Assembly: GCA_039817385.1 (NCBI GenBank)
Contig: JBCBVY010000002.1
Location: 310,001-374,000, forward strand
Direction of reading: 5' to 3'
Length of the DNA stretch: 64,000 bases
Source of the DNA: JBCBCP01 sp039817385
GTDB lineage: Bacteria; Pseudomonadota; Alphaproteobacteria; Rhodobacterales; Rhodobacteraceae
Positions 24,322-32,498 of the stretch are shown in pieces. The stretch's first letter is position 1, and each line of letters starts with the position of its first letter. The translations under genes were made by a program, and so were the position numbers. Under the pieces are notes generated by a model, which ran no database searches, was not told where the DNA came from, and saw only the letters and a program-made list of their open reading frames with translations.

Positions 24322-25092
24322 ATGCAGAGTGAAACGCCTGAAGTCGTTGTGCAAGACGTGATGGACCCCGCCCGCGCCGACGCGCTGCTGGCGGCTTTGG
24401 GACGCGCGCCGCTGGACGGCGATGTCTTGCCGCCCTTCTTTCACCACCTCTACTTCTGGGAGCCACAGCCGCCGTCCGGCCTAGGACGGGATGGGCATCC
24501 GAAGGTTGGCGGGGTCATCCCGGACTTGGGGCTGCCGCGGCGGATGTGGGCCGGAGGGCGGCTGGCTTTTGAGGCGCCGTTGCGCGTGGGCCTGCCTGCG
24601 GAGCGGCGCACGTTCGTGGACACCACAGCCCACAAGCAGGGGCGCAGCGGGCAGCTGGGCTTTGTCACGTTGCGGCATGAGATATGGCAGGGTGGCACGC
24701 TCTGCGTGACCGAACATCAGGACCTCGTCTACCGCGAGGAGGTGAGCGGCACGCGGCCCGTTCCGCCCGTCGCACCAGAGGGCGGGGCGCAGCGGGAGGT
24801 GCGTTTTGATAGCACGCTGCTCTTCCGCTACTCCGCACTGACCCTCAACGGGCACCGTATTCACTATGATGAGACCTATGCGCGGGGGGTTGAAGGCTAT
24901 GATGGCCTCGTCGTGCATGGGCCTTTGCTCGCGCAGCTGTTGATGCTGGAGGCGGGACCGCTGCGGACTTTTGCCTTTCGTGCGACGGCGCCGCTCATGC
25001 ACTCTGAGCCGGCAGTGCTGTGCCGGGATGGCGCATCGATGTGGGTGCGCGGGCCGGATGGGCGCCTCTGTATGACAGCGGAGCTAGGCTGA
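24322..25092 (+). CDS. Hot-dog fold acyl-CoA dehydratase/hydratase (HTD2/MaoC-like)
   Basis: 256 residues, a double hot-dog protein like COG3777. The N-terminal FAS1-like half has 'LPPFFHHLYFWEP' and 'MWAGGRLAFEAPLRVG'. The C-terminal half carries the hydratase-like motif 'NGHRIHYDETYA' and 'GYDGLVVHGPLLAQLLML' with the active-site His. Related enzymes hydrate mesaconyl-C4-CoA or itaconyl-CoA, or act as mitochondrial 3-hydroxyacyl-thioester dehydratase; specificity cannot be settled. The start is only 27 bp from the divergent VOC gene. Its 3' end overlaps the convergent oxidoreductase by 9 bp. Confidence 0.8.
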   Translation: MQSETPEVVVQDVMDPARADALLAALGRAPLDGDVLPPFFHHLYFWEPQPPSGLGRDGHPKVGGVIPDLGLPRRMWAGGRLAFEAPLRVGLPAERRTFVDTTAHKQGRSGQLGFVTLRHEIWQGGTLCVTEHQDLVYREEVSGTRPVPPVAPEGGAQREVRFDSTLLFRYSALTLNGHRIHYDETYARGVEGYDGLVVHGPLLAQLLMLEAGPLRTFAFRATAPLMHSEPAVLCRDGASMWVRGPDGRLCMTAELG

Positions 25093-26100
25093 GGCCGCGA
25101 CTTCAAAGCCTTGCGGAATGGTATCGCGCCCTTCGAGGGCCAGGTCGGCCATCACCTCCGCCACTTTCGGTGCCATTCCAAAGCCGATCTTGAACCCGCC
25201 ATTCGCGATGAAGTGTCCCGGACGGTCCGGCCACGGCCCGAGCATCGGCGCGCGGCTGCGGGCGCGGGGCCGCAGACCAGCCCAGCGGGCGATCACCTTT
25301 GCCTGTGCCAGCGCGGGGACGGCGGCACGGGCGCGGGTAATCACGTCCTCCAGCAAGGCGTCGGGTTCGACATGGTCAAAACTGTTCTCGGTCGTCGAGC
25401 CAATCGCGACAGTGCCGTCCAGATGCGGGATGATGTGCAGGCTGTCTGCAAAAAGCTGCGGTGCGCCCCCGCGGTCCAGCGCCAGCAGCGCGGCTTGCCC
25501 TTTGACCGCCGCGCCCATCGGGCGGGCGTTCCTTGGGTTCAGCGCCGCAAGCCCTTGCACGCCGGTGGCCCAGATCACGGGGCCGATGTCTTCCCCGTCC
25601 TGGGTGAGTGCCATGCCCCGCGCGCGCAAGGCATCGGCCAAGGCCGCGCAGGCTTTGCGGGGGTGCACATGGGCGCTGAGCGTGTCGTGGACCCAGGCGC
25701 CGATTGGGGAGCGGGGCGCCCAGTCTGGTGCGCTGCTTATGACCTCCCACTGGGCGGCGTCGCCCCAAAGCACTTTGGCGCTCTCTGCCCGCTGGTGCGC
25801 GAGCGCCAGCGCGGCCTCGTCGGCGATAGGTTGCAGACGCCCGGTGCGGGCATAGCCATGCGCACCGCCGACCTCGGCCCAGAACGGCTCTGCCATCAGC
25901 AGGCTTTCCAGCTGAAACGCTTTCTTCGGGTTCCAATTCTCCGGCACGTGCGGCGCCAGCGCTCCGACCAGCCCGCCGGAGGCCCCGGCCCCGACGCCGC
26001 CAGGGTCAATCACTTGCACCTTTGCACCGCGCGCCGTGCAGGCCCAGGCAATGGAAAGGCCGAAAATTCCGGCGCCGCGGATCGTGACGTCAATGGACAT
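25084..26100 (-). CDS. FAD-dependent oxidoreductase (DAO fold), probable MnmC2-like partner of MnmD
   Basis: 338 residues. The FAD-binding Rossmann motif is at the N-terminus (VTIRGAGIFGLSIAWAC, then 'GASGGLVGALAPHVPENW'), and the DAO-type C-terminus is 'RWAGLRPRARSRAPMLGP' and 'FIANGGFKIGFGMAPKVAEV'. The 'GGLVGALAPH' segment resembles the oxidoreductase half of bifunctional MnmC, which demodifies cmnm5U34 to nm5U34. The methyltransferase half (mnmD) starts 29 bp away on the other strand. The pairing suggests a split MnmC, but a glycine/D-amino-acid oxidase role is also possible. Confidence 0.72.
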   Translation of the reverse strand: MSIDVTIRGAGIFGLSIAWACTARGAKVQVIDPGGVGAGASGGLVGALAPHVPENWNPKKAFQLESLLMAEPFWAEVGGAHGYARTGRLQPIADEAALALAHQRAESAKVLWGDAAQWEVISSAPDWAPRSPIGAWVHDTLSAHVHPRKACAALADALRARGMALTQDGEDIGPVIWATGVQGLAALNPRNARPMGAAVKGQAALLALDRGGAPQLFADSLHIIPHLDGTVAIGSTTENSFDHVEPDALLEDVITRARAAVPALAQAKVIARWAGLRPRARSRAPMLGPWPDRPGHFIANGGFKIGFGMAPKVAEVMADLALEGRDTIPQGFEVAASA

Positions 26101-26129
26101 GGCCCCGGCTTTCCACCAAAGCTTCGGCC

Positions 26130-26765
26130 ATGTCCAGAGTGCCTGACCTGTCTTGGAAACCGAACGGCGTGCCTGTCGCGATGCGGTTCGATGACCCCTA
26201 TTTCAGTCTTGAGGACGGGCTGGCGGAAACCCGGCACGTCTTTCTGGATGGCAACGATCTGCCCTTGCGTTTCCGTGAGGGGTTCCACATCGCGGAGCTG
26301 GGCTTTGGCACCGGCCTGAACTACTGCGCTGCGCTGCACGCATGGCGGGCGGCAGGCATGGCGGGGCCGCTGCGCTATACCGCGTTTGAGCTGTACCCGA
26401 TGGCGCGGGCGGACATGGCCCGAGCGCTCGCGCATTTCCCCTGCCTGTCGGTCGAGGCGGATGCGCTGGTCAAGGGCGACACGCCCGGGCTGTCCATCAT
26501 CGAGGGCGATGCGCGGGATACTCTGCCCGCCTGGGACGGCGCAGCAGATGCATGGTTCCTTGACGGCTTTTCGCCTGCCAAGAACCCCGAGCTGTGGGAG
26601 CCGTCGCTGATGCAGGCCGTTTACGCCCATACGGCACCGGATGGAACTGCGGCCACCTACACGGCCGCAGGGTTCGTGCGCCGGGGGCTGGAGGCAGCGG
26701 GCTTCACCGTCACCCGCACCCAAGGCTATGGCCGCAAGCGCCACATGACGCGGGCGCAGCGATGA
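26130..26765 (+). CDS. mnmD: tRNA 5-methylaminomethyl-2-thiouridine(34) methyltransferase MnmD
   Basis: 211 residues. The SAM motif 'FHIAELGFGTGLNYCAAL' and the DUF752 hallmark 'WFLDGFSPAKNPELW' are intact, followed by 'YTAAGFVRRGLEAAGF'. It matches the N-terminal methyltransferase half of E. coli MnmC, which converts nm5s2U34 to mnm5s2U34 in tRNA, so here the two halves are separate genes. The stop overlaps the start of the transporter gene (ATGA). Confidence 0.9.
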   Translation: MSRVPDLSWKPNGVPVAMRFDDPYFSLEDGLAETRHVFLDGNDLPLRFREGFHIAELGFGTGLNYCAALHAWRAAGMAGPLRYTAFELYPMARADMARALAHFPCLSVEADALVKGDTPGLSIIEGDARDTLPAWDGAADAWFLDGFSPAKNPELWEPSLMQAVYAHTAPDGTAATYTAAGFVRRGLEAAGFTVTRTQGYGRKRHMTRAQR

Positions 26766-27625
26766 GCGCGGGTAACAACACGCGTCTCGGCATTGCGTTG
26801 ATGATCTGTGTGTCTGTCGTGTTCGCGGCGCAGGACGGCATCTCCCGCCACCTCGCGGGGGAGTACAACGTCTACATGATCGTGATGATCCGCTATTGGT
26901 TCTTTGCGGCCTTCGTGATCACGGTTGCCGCGCGGCGGGAAGGGCTGCGGGAGGCGGCGCGGACGCGCCAACCTGTGCTTCAGATCACCCGCGGGCTGCT
27001 GCTGGCGGCGGAAATCTGCGTGATGGTCACCGCGTTCACCCTACTGGGCCTGACGGAGAGCCATGCGATCTTTGCGGCCTACCCGTTGCTTGTCGCGGCC
27101 CTGTCCGGGCCAATCCTGGGGGAGCAGGTGGGCTGGCGGCGCTGGGCGGCGATTGGCGTTGGCTTTGTCGGCGTGCTGATCATCCTGCGCCCGGGCCTTG
27201 GCGTGTTCGAACCCGCAGCAATCGTCCCGGTGATGTCGGCGCTGATGTTCGCGGTCTACGGCCTGCTGACCCGCTATGCTGCGCGGGCCGACAGCACGGC
27301 GACCTCCTTTTTCTGGACTGGCACGGCGGGCGCGGTGGCCATGACGGCGGTTGGCGTCTGGTTTTGGGAGCCGATGCGCGGGTCCGATTGGGCGTGGATG
27401 GCGCTGCTTTGCGTGACGGGGGCGCTGGGGCACTGGCTGCTGATCCGCACTTACGAGGTGGCAGAGGCGTCGGCGGTGCAGCCCTTCGCCTATTTCCAGA
27501 TGGTCTTTGCCTCCCTTGTCGGCATCACCGTCTTTGGTGAGGTGCTGGAGCTTTCGGTGCTGTTTGGTGCCGCGCTGATCGTGGCGGCGGGCCTCTTCAC
27601 CCTATGGCGCGAACGGCAGCAGTGA
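26762..27625 (+). CDS. EamA/DMT-family membrane transporter
   Basis: 287 residues with ten predicted membrane segments in two EamA repeats (for example 'IALMICVSVVFAAQDGI' at the start and 'LSVLFGAALIVAAGLFTLW' at the end). The internal 'FTLLGLTESHAIFAAYPLL' and 'AEASAVQPFAYFQMVFASL' are typical of the drug/metabolite exporters related to RhaT/RarD. Substrate unknown. The ATG at 26762 is fixed by the ATGA overlap with mnmD. The 3' end overlaps the convergent transglycosylase gene by 24 bp. Confidence 0.88.
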   Translation: MSAGNNTRLGIALMICVSVVFAAQDGISRHLAGEYNVYMIVMIRYWFFAAFVITVAARREGLREAARTRQPVLQITRGLLLAAEICVMVTAFTLLGLTESHAIFAAYPLLVAALSGPILGEQVGWRRWAAIGVGFVGVLIILRPGLGVFEPAAIVPVMSALMFAVYGLLTRYAARADSTATSFFWTGTAGAVAMTAVGVWFWEPMRGSDWAWMALLCVTGALGHWLLIRTYEVAEASAVQPFAYFQMVFASLVGITVFGEVLELSVLFGAALIVAAGLFTLWRERQQ

Positions 27626-29566
27626 GGCGCCTTTCAGCTCTTCGGTAAAGGGTATCGGCAGCGGATCGCGCCCCAGCCGCGTGCGGTAGATCGGCAGGCT
27701 TTCGGTCACCCGCATCACGTAGTTGCGCGTCTCCCGGAAGGGGATGAACTCGATCCAGTCGACGATGTCGACCTCCGCATCGCGCGGATCGCCGTAAAGC
27801 GGGATCCACCGGTCTGGCCTGGCAGGTCCTGCGTTATAGGCGACTGATACCAGCACCACGTTGCCGTTAAACCGGCCCGCCATCTGGCTGAGATACGTCG
27901 CGCCGAGCCGTGCGTTGTAGACCGCGTCGGAGGTCAGCCGGTCCGTGGTATGTTCCGCGCTCAGGCCAAGGCTGCGCGCCACGTCACGCCCGGTGGCGGG
28001 CATGATCTGCATCAGCCCGCGCGCGCCTGCGCCGCTTTGCACCACCGGGTCGAACTCAGATTCGCGCCGCGCGATGGCCAGCGACATGGCCGGGTCCATC
28101 GGCAGCTCGGCCTCCGCCAGCGGGTGCAGCGGATAGTAAGGCGCCGGGATGGTCAGGCCCCGCCGTGCGGCGCGTTTGCCGATCATCACCGCCAGGTGCG
28201 GCTGGCCCGCGTCGATGGCGGCCTGACCCAGAAGGGCAATGTCCTCTTCGAGCAGCTGGTCGGTCAGGTGGGTCCAGAACCGTTCGGCCAGCGTGACATA
28301 GCCCGACGCCTGAAGCAGCAGCCCCGCCTCGAACAGCGGCGATTGCATCAGCGCGCTGGCGCGCCAGTCGGGCGGGGTGTCCGGGCCAGCAAGCGCTGCG
28401 TCAAAGGGCAGGCCTGCCCGCTCCGCTGCGAGCAGGCCATAGAAAGAGGTCTGGAATTGCGCCCCGTCGGCATAGCTGGCTCGCGCGCCCTCCGCATCGC
28501 CCGCCGCCTCCAAAGCGCGGCCAATCCAGTAGCCCGCCCTCCCCCGGCTGATCGGCGAGGCGATCACTGAACGATGATTGCGGAAATGGGTCACAGCGGT
28601 TTGCGGATCGTCCAAAAGGCGCAACGCGATGAAGCCCGACAGCCATTCCAGATCGGCATAAGCGCTGCCGCCCTCCAGCCCGTGTTCGGAGGCGAGGCGG
28701 TAGGCAAGCGCCGGATCGCCATCGCGCATCTCGTCCCGCGCGAGCGCGCGGCGGCGGTTCGCCCAGCCTTCGGGATTGCCGAGATTGGCGGACGAGTCGA
28801 GCATCATCTCCTTCGCCTCGGTCCAGAGGCCCGCGCGCACGCGCCATTCCATCCGGTCACGGGCGAGGCCTGGGTCATCCGCCAGCGCATCAGGCACCGC
28901 GGCGATCCGCGCGTTCACACCGTCAACGCGCCGCTGCAGGGCCAGCCGCGCATCCATCAACGCCTTTTGCCCGTCGTTCAGCAGGGGGCGCATCCGCGCC
29001 GCGCCCTCGCGCCGCCCTTGCCACAGCAGCATGTCGGCCCGTGCCCAGTGATGCGGGGCAAGCAGTGTGCCATGCGCGTCAAGGAACTGTGCCTGAAGGG
29101 CGCTGTCCATCCGCATCGTGCGCCAGGCCAGAACGAGGCTCGCCTGCGCTTCACCGCTTTGCCCGTCCGCCTCCAGCGCGGCGGCGTGGGCCAGCACGCC
29201 TTGCGGGGTTTGCGGCGGCACGCCTGCGAAATAGGCGAGCGTGGCCGCAGGGCCTGCTGCGATCACCTTTGGTTCCGCACGGCGCTGCATCACGTCCAGC
29301 CCGGGCCAGTCCCCGCGCCGCGCGATGAAGGCTTCAACCTCCTCAAGGGTGCCTTGCCCTGCGCGCAGGCGCATCCACCGGATGACATCCTTTGCCACTG
29401 CGCCATCGCGTTCCGCGATCCGCTCTGCGGCGGACCAGTCCCCGCGCGACGCCGCGTCGATAGCCCAGCCGAGCGGGCGCGGGCGGATGTCTTCGGGTGT
29501 CTGCGCCATGAGCGCCGTGCTGGCCAAAAAGACCAGACAAAGGGTGAGCCGCATCGCCGCTTGCAT
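27602..29566 (-). CDS. Soluble lytic murein transglycosylase (Slt70-type)
   Basis: 654 residues with a signal peptide (LTLCLVFLASTALMAQ). A long alpha-superhelical U-domain of tandem helices spans about residues 30-460, followed by the catalytic SLT domain: 'IARRESEFDPVVQSGAGARG' holds the catalytic Glu, 'LMQIMPATGRDVA' and 'VSVAYNAGP' complete the motif. It cleaves the glycan strand with formation of 1,6-anhydroMurNAc. TAGGAG lies 9 bp before the chosen ATG; a second in-frame ATG 12 bp downstream is possible. Divergent from dapA. Confidence 0.92.
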   Translation of the reverse strand: MQAAMRLTLCLVFLASTALMAQTPEDIRPRPLGWAIDAASRGDWSAAERIAERDGAVAKDVIRWMRLRAGQGTLEEVEAFIARRGDWPGLDVMQRRAEPKVIAAGPAATLAYFAGVPPQTPQGVLAHAAALEADGQSGEAQASLVLAWRTMRMDSALQAQFLDAHGTLLAPHHWARADMLLWQGRREGAARMRPLLNDGQKALMDARLALQRRVDGVNARIAAVPDALADDPGLARDRMEWRVRAGLWTEAKEMMLDSSANLGNPEGWANRRRALARDEMRDGDPALAYRLASEHGLEGGSAYADLEWLSGFIALRLLDDPQTAVTHFRNHRSVIASPISRGRAGYWIGRALEAAGDAEGARASYADGAQFQTSFYGLLAAERAGLPFDAALAGPDTPPDWRASALMQSPLFEAGLLLQASGYVTLAERFWTHLTDQLLEEDIALLGQAAIDAGQPHLAVMIGKRAARRGLTIPAPYYPLHPLAEAELPMDPAMSLAIARRESEFDPVVQSGAGARGLMQIMPATGRDVARSLGLSAEHTTDRLTSDAVYNARLGATYLSQMAGRFNGNVVLVSVAYNAGPARPDRWIPLYGDPRDAEVDIVDWIEFIPFRETRNYVMRVTESLPIYRTRLGRDPLPIPFTEELKGASLLPFAP

Positions 29567-29685
29567 CTACCGCGCTCCTAGGGATAAGCCACCTCGCAGG
29601 GTATGCCCGTTGCGCGGGGTTTCAACCGCACATCTGCGCAACGGGCCGAAATGCGCCGGTTGGCACAAAAATTGGGAGGCATCCA

Positions 29686-30558
29686 ATGTTCAAAGGCTCG
29701 CTCGTGGCCCTTGTCACCCCGCTGCAGGGGGGTGAAGTGGATGTAGAGGCCCTGAAACGTCTGGTCGAATGGCATATCGGGGAAGGCACCGACGGCCTGG
29801 TGCCCGTGGGCACAACCGGGGAAAGCCCGACGCTCAGCCATGCCGAGCATGAATTGGTGGTAGAGACGGTTGTGAAGGCTGCCGCGGGCCGGGTGCCGGT
29901 GATTGCCGGGGCCGGGTCCAACAACACGGTTGAGGCGATCCGGCTTGCGCAGCACGCGGAGAAGGTGGGGGCCGATGGCATCCTCGTCGTCACGCCCTAC
30001 TACAACAAACCAACCCAACGCGGCCTGGTTGCCCATTTCACGGCGCTGCACGATTGCTGCGCGCTGCCGATCATCATTTACAACATCCCGCCCCGGTCGG
30101 TGATCGACATGACCCCGGCCACAATGGGCGAGCTGGCCAAGCTGCCGCGTATCGTCGGGGTGAAGGACGCAACCGGCGATCTGGCCCGGGTGAGCCAACA
30201 GAGGATGTCTTGCGGACCCGCGTTTGTGCAGCTTTCGGGTGAGGACGCCACCGCGCACGGATTCAACGCGCAAGGCGGTGTGGGCTGCATTTCCGTCACG
30301 GCCAACGTGGCGCCTGCGCTGCTGGCGCGAATGCAGGATGCGTGCGCGCAGGGAAACTATGCCGCCGCGCTGGAGATTCAGGACAAACTGATGCCGCTGC
30401 ATCAGGCGATCTTTACCGAACCGGGCCTGTGCGGCGCGAAATACGCAATGTCGCGGCTGGGCCTGTGTTCAGAGGACGTGCGCCTTCCGCTGACCGCGCT
30501 GGCGGACGAGACCAAGCGTCTGGTCGATGAGGGCCTTGTTCACGCGGGACTGCTGTAA
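29686..30558 (+). CDS. dapA: 4-Hydroxy-tetrahydrodipicolinate synthase
   Basis: 290 residues. The DHDPS signatures are clear: 'GTDGLVPVGTTGESPTLSH' (pyruvate carboxylate-binding TTGE), 'ADGILVVTPYYNKPTQRG' (catalytic Tyr) and 'PRIVGVKDATGDL' with the Schiff-base Lys near residue 161. It condenses pyruvate with aspartate semialdehyde in lysine and diaminopimelate synthesis. TGGGAGGCATCC precedes the ATG. The smpB gene that I recall often following dapA in this group is not here; a repeat and the convergent soeC follow instead. Confidence 0.95.
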   Translation: MFKGSLVALVTPLQGGEVDVEALKRLVEWHIGEGTDGLVPVGTTGESPTLSHAEHELVVETVVKAAAGRVPVIAGAGSNNTVEAIRLAQHAEKVGADGILVVTPYYNKPTQRGLVAHFTALHDCCALPIIIYNIPPRSVIDMTPATMGELAKLPRIVGVKDATGDLARVSQQRMSCGPAFVQLSGEDATAHGFNAQGGVGCISVTANVAPALLARMQDACAQGNYAAALEIQDKLMPLHQAIFTEPGLCGAKYAMSRLGLCSEDVRLPLTALADETKRLVDEGLVHAGLL

Positions 30559-30560
30559 AG

Positions 30561-30693
30561 CGGAGCGCCTGCGGCGCGTTTGATTCTATTTCCGCTGCGC
30601 GCGAGGCGTGAGGGGCATCGCCATTGTCTCTCGGACCAATGGCGTTCCAATGGCGATCCCTCAACCCCGACATATTTTTAGCCAGAAGAAGAG
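30561..30693 (+). repeat. Intergenic hairpin-plus-tail repeat, copy 5 (long form)
   Basis: Contains 'AGCGCCTGCGGCGCGTTTGA', 'CCGCTGCGCGCGAGGCGTGA', a hairpin CGCCATTG...CAATGGCG with a second half-copy CCAATGGCG, and the tail 'AACCCCGACATATTTTTAGC' followed by CAGAAGAAGAG. Same subtype as 13843. It fills the whole gap between convergent dapA and soeC. Confidence 0.7.
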
Positions 30694-30694
30694 G

Positions 30695-31567
30695 TTATCT
30701 TTTGCCGTAGTAGAGGCCGACGACATGTTCGGCCTCGGCAAAGAAGAGCCAGCGGGACACTGCGACGCCCGCAATGTGGCAGAGCACGGCGATGGCTGCA
30801 ATCCAGTGCGCGAATGGGGCGAGGAGCAGGGCGATGGGAATGGCAAAGCCGAGGGCGAGTGCGATTGCGCGCAGCTTTAGACTGTGGCGGCGGCCGACCA
30901 CGTGCACGAATTCCTTCAGCAGGTAGTTGGTGCCCGTGTGGGGCGGCTCGAACGCGCGGACGGTGCCGCGGTCCCCGAGGCCGGTGGCGGTGGCCATGTT
31001 GGTGCCGGACTTTGTCAAGGCTGTGTCACCAACCACCCATGTTGTGGAAAGGATCGCGCCGGCGATGGCCAGAAGGAAGGTCGCGGCGGTGACTTGGCCC
31101 GCCAGCAGCGCGCCGCCGCCGATGGACAGGCTGAGGAACATCGCGGGCGTGAGCGGCGAGTGCCAGCGGGGCACCGTTTTCAGCTGGGTGTAGATCATCG
31201 AGGTTGTAAAGACCGTCAGCAGGGACAGCGCCGCGCCCAGCCAGCCGAGCGGCGCCCACCTTTGGTCGAAAAAGACCGCGCCGATGGCGTAGACGCCCAT
31301 CACGGTGAGTGCGGCGACAGCGGCCCATGCCTCCCGGCTGAGCCAGCTGGAGCGCCACTGGCTGAACGCTTTGATCGCCCGTTCCGGGTGGCCGAGGTGA
31401 AAGGTGGAGGCCATCAGGCCGCCCACCGCCAGTGCGTAGGCGATGGCAAAGAAGACGACGGCGACCCAGCCTGTCGGGGCCGGTTGCCCGATGCCCAGCC
31501 AGGCCAGCAGGCCAAAGCCGAGGCCGCTGAGCGTTGTGAAGATAATGACGGAAGGGGCCGGGTGCAT
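30695..31567 (-). CDS. soeC: DmsC-type membrane anchor, probable sulfite dehydrogenase subunit SoeC
   Basis: 290 residues, with about eight membrane helices and the DmsC-family features 'IAYALAVGGLMASTFHLGHPERA' and 'WLSREAW'. Proteins of this type anchor a molybdenum enzyme and its iron-sulfur subunit to the inner membrane and pass electrons to or from quinone. It starts in a TGATG overlap with soeB. The name is an inference from the operon: next to xsc and pta the substrate should be sulfite rather than DMSO. DMSO reductase anchor remains the alternative from sequence alone. Confidence 0.8.
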   Translation of the reverse strand: MHPAPSVIIFTTLSGLGFGLLAWLGIGQPAPTGWVAVVFFAIAYALAVGGLMASTFHLGHPERAIKAFSQWRSSWLSREAWAAVAALTVMGVYAIGAVFFDQRWAPLGWLGAALSLLTVFTTSMIYTQLKTVPRWHSPLTPAMFLSLSIGGGALLAGQVTAATFLLAIAGAILSTTWVVGDTALTKSGTNMATATGLGDRGTVRAFEPPHTGTNYLLKEFVHVVGRRHSLKLRAIALALGFAIPIALLLAPFAHWIAAIAVLCHIAGVAVSRWLFFAEAEHVVGLYYGKR

Positions 31568-32313
31568 CAGAACTTGCTCAGCGTCTTGTCGAGCCAGGCG
31601 ACGAAGCCGGTGCTTTCCTGTGCGATGGGCGCGAGGTAGGGCGCGAGCACGTCGAACTCCGGCGCTTCGTCCTTTGGGCGTGGCGGCAGGTACTTGTTCA
31701 CCGGTTTGGTGCCCTGTTCGGGCATCAGGTCCATGCCGCCGCGCTCTGCCACCAGTTGGCTGACGGCGCTGTCCGGATCGCCCAGATCGCCGAAATGGCG
31801 CGCGCCCGACGGGCAGGTGCGCACGCAGGCGGGCTCGCGGTCCTCGATGGGCAGGTTTTCATTGTAGATGCGGTCGACGCAGAGGGTGCATTTCTTCATC
31901 ACCTTCTCGACCGGGTCCATTTCCCGCGCGCCATAGGGGCAGGCCCAGGCGCAGAGGCCGCAGCCGATGCAATCGGCCTCGTTCACCAGGACGATGCCGT
32001 CCTCCGTCCGTTTGTAGCTGGCGCCGGTCGGGCAGACGGTGACGCAGGGCGCGTCCTCGCAATGCAGGCAGGATTTGGGGAAGTGGATGAGCTGCGCCGC
32101 GCCGTCTTCGGGTTGAACCTCGTAGCTGTGCACGCGGTTGAGGAAGGCGCCAACTGGATTTGCGCCATACGGGTCCGTATCTCCCAACGGGGCGCCGTAG
32201 TTTTCGGTGTTCCAGCCTTTGCAGCTGATCACGCAGGCGTGGCACCCGACGCATGTATCGAGGTCGATCACGAGGCCGAGCTTGCGGTCTGTTTTTTCGG
32301 GAAGGTCTGTCAT
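31567..32313 (-). CDS. soeB: Four-cluster ferredoxin-type subunit, probable SoeB
   Basis: 248 residues with four [4Fe-4S] motifs in order: CVGCHACVISCK near residue 17, CLHCEDAPCVTVCP, CIGCGLCAWACP, and CTLCVDRI with a later CVRTCP. This is the DmsB/PsrB layout, wiring the molybdenum subunit to the membrane anchor. The ATG at 32313 overlaps the stop of the small ORF before it (ATGA), which supports this start over longer in-frame extensions. No signal peptide, so the complex faces the cytoplasm, as described for SoeABC. Confidence 0.88.
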   Translation of the reverse strand: MTDLPEKTDRKLGLVIDLDTCVGCHACVISCKGWNTENYGAPLGDTDPYGANPVGAFLNRVHSYEVQPEDGAAQLIHFPKSCLHCEDAPCVTVCPTGASYKRTEDGIVLVNEADCIGCGLCAWACPYGAREMDPVEKVMKKCTLCVDRIYNENLPIEDREPACVRTCPSGARHFGDLGDPDSAVSQLVAERGGMDLMPEQGTKPVNKYLPPRPKDEAPEFDVLAPYLAPIAQESTGFVAWLDKTLSKF

Positions 32314-32498
32314 GCGGCACCGTCCGGACCGGGGCTCTGCCCCGGACCCCGGCATATTTGGGGCCAAGAGAACGGGGCCGCAGCGGAGGAGGTGTTCACC
32401 TGGCCCGTCTGCCAGTTGCTGACAAACCAGATGAACCCGCCGAGTGCGAGCGCGATAAAGAGCGCGATGGCGAGCAGGGTCTTTTGCGGTCCCGTCAT
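32310..32498 (-). CDS. Small single-pass membrane protein between soeA and soeB (unrecognised)
   Basis: A 62-codon frame. It begins MTGPQKTLLAIALFIALALG, so one membrane helix lies at about residues 8-26, followed by WFVSNWQTGQVNTSSAAA. Its ATG overlaps the soeA stop (ATGA at 32495-32498) and its TGA overlaps the soeB ATG (ATGA at 32310-32313), so it is exactly one coupled cistron. The last third (about residues 42-58, containing FSWPQICRG) is encoded by an antisense copy of the dispersed repeat. I recognise no family. It may be a small complex subunit or assembly factor, or a coupling ORF. Confidence 0.6.
   Translation of the reverse strand: MTGPQKTLLAIALFIALALGGFIWFVSNWQTGQVNTSSAAAPFSWPQICRGPGQSPGPDGAA
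32323..32376 (+). repeat. Intergenic-type repeat, copy 6, inside an operon and inside a small ORF
   Basis: Hairpin CCGGGGC-TCT-GCCCCGG and tail 'ACCCCGGCATATTTGGGGCC' followed by AAGAGAACGG. It lies on the + strand, opposite to the direction of the soe genes, and overlaps the 3' end of the small ORF. Confidence 0.7.

Noticed and set aside
30559..30694. A second attachment site matching the tRNA-Ala 3' end at the far edge of the taurine block
   Set aside because: I looked for the repeated tRNA segment between dapA and soeC and did not see it; only the dispersed repeat is there, so island borders remain unproven.
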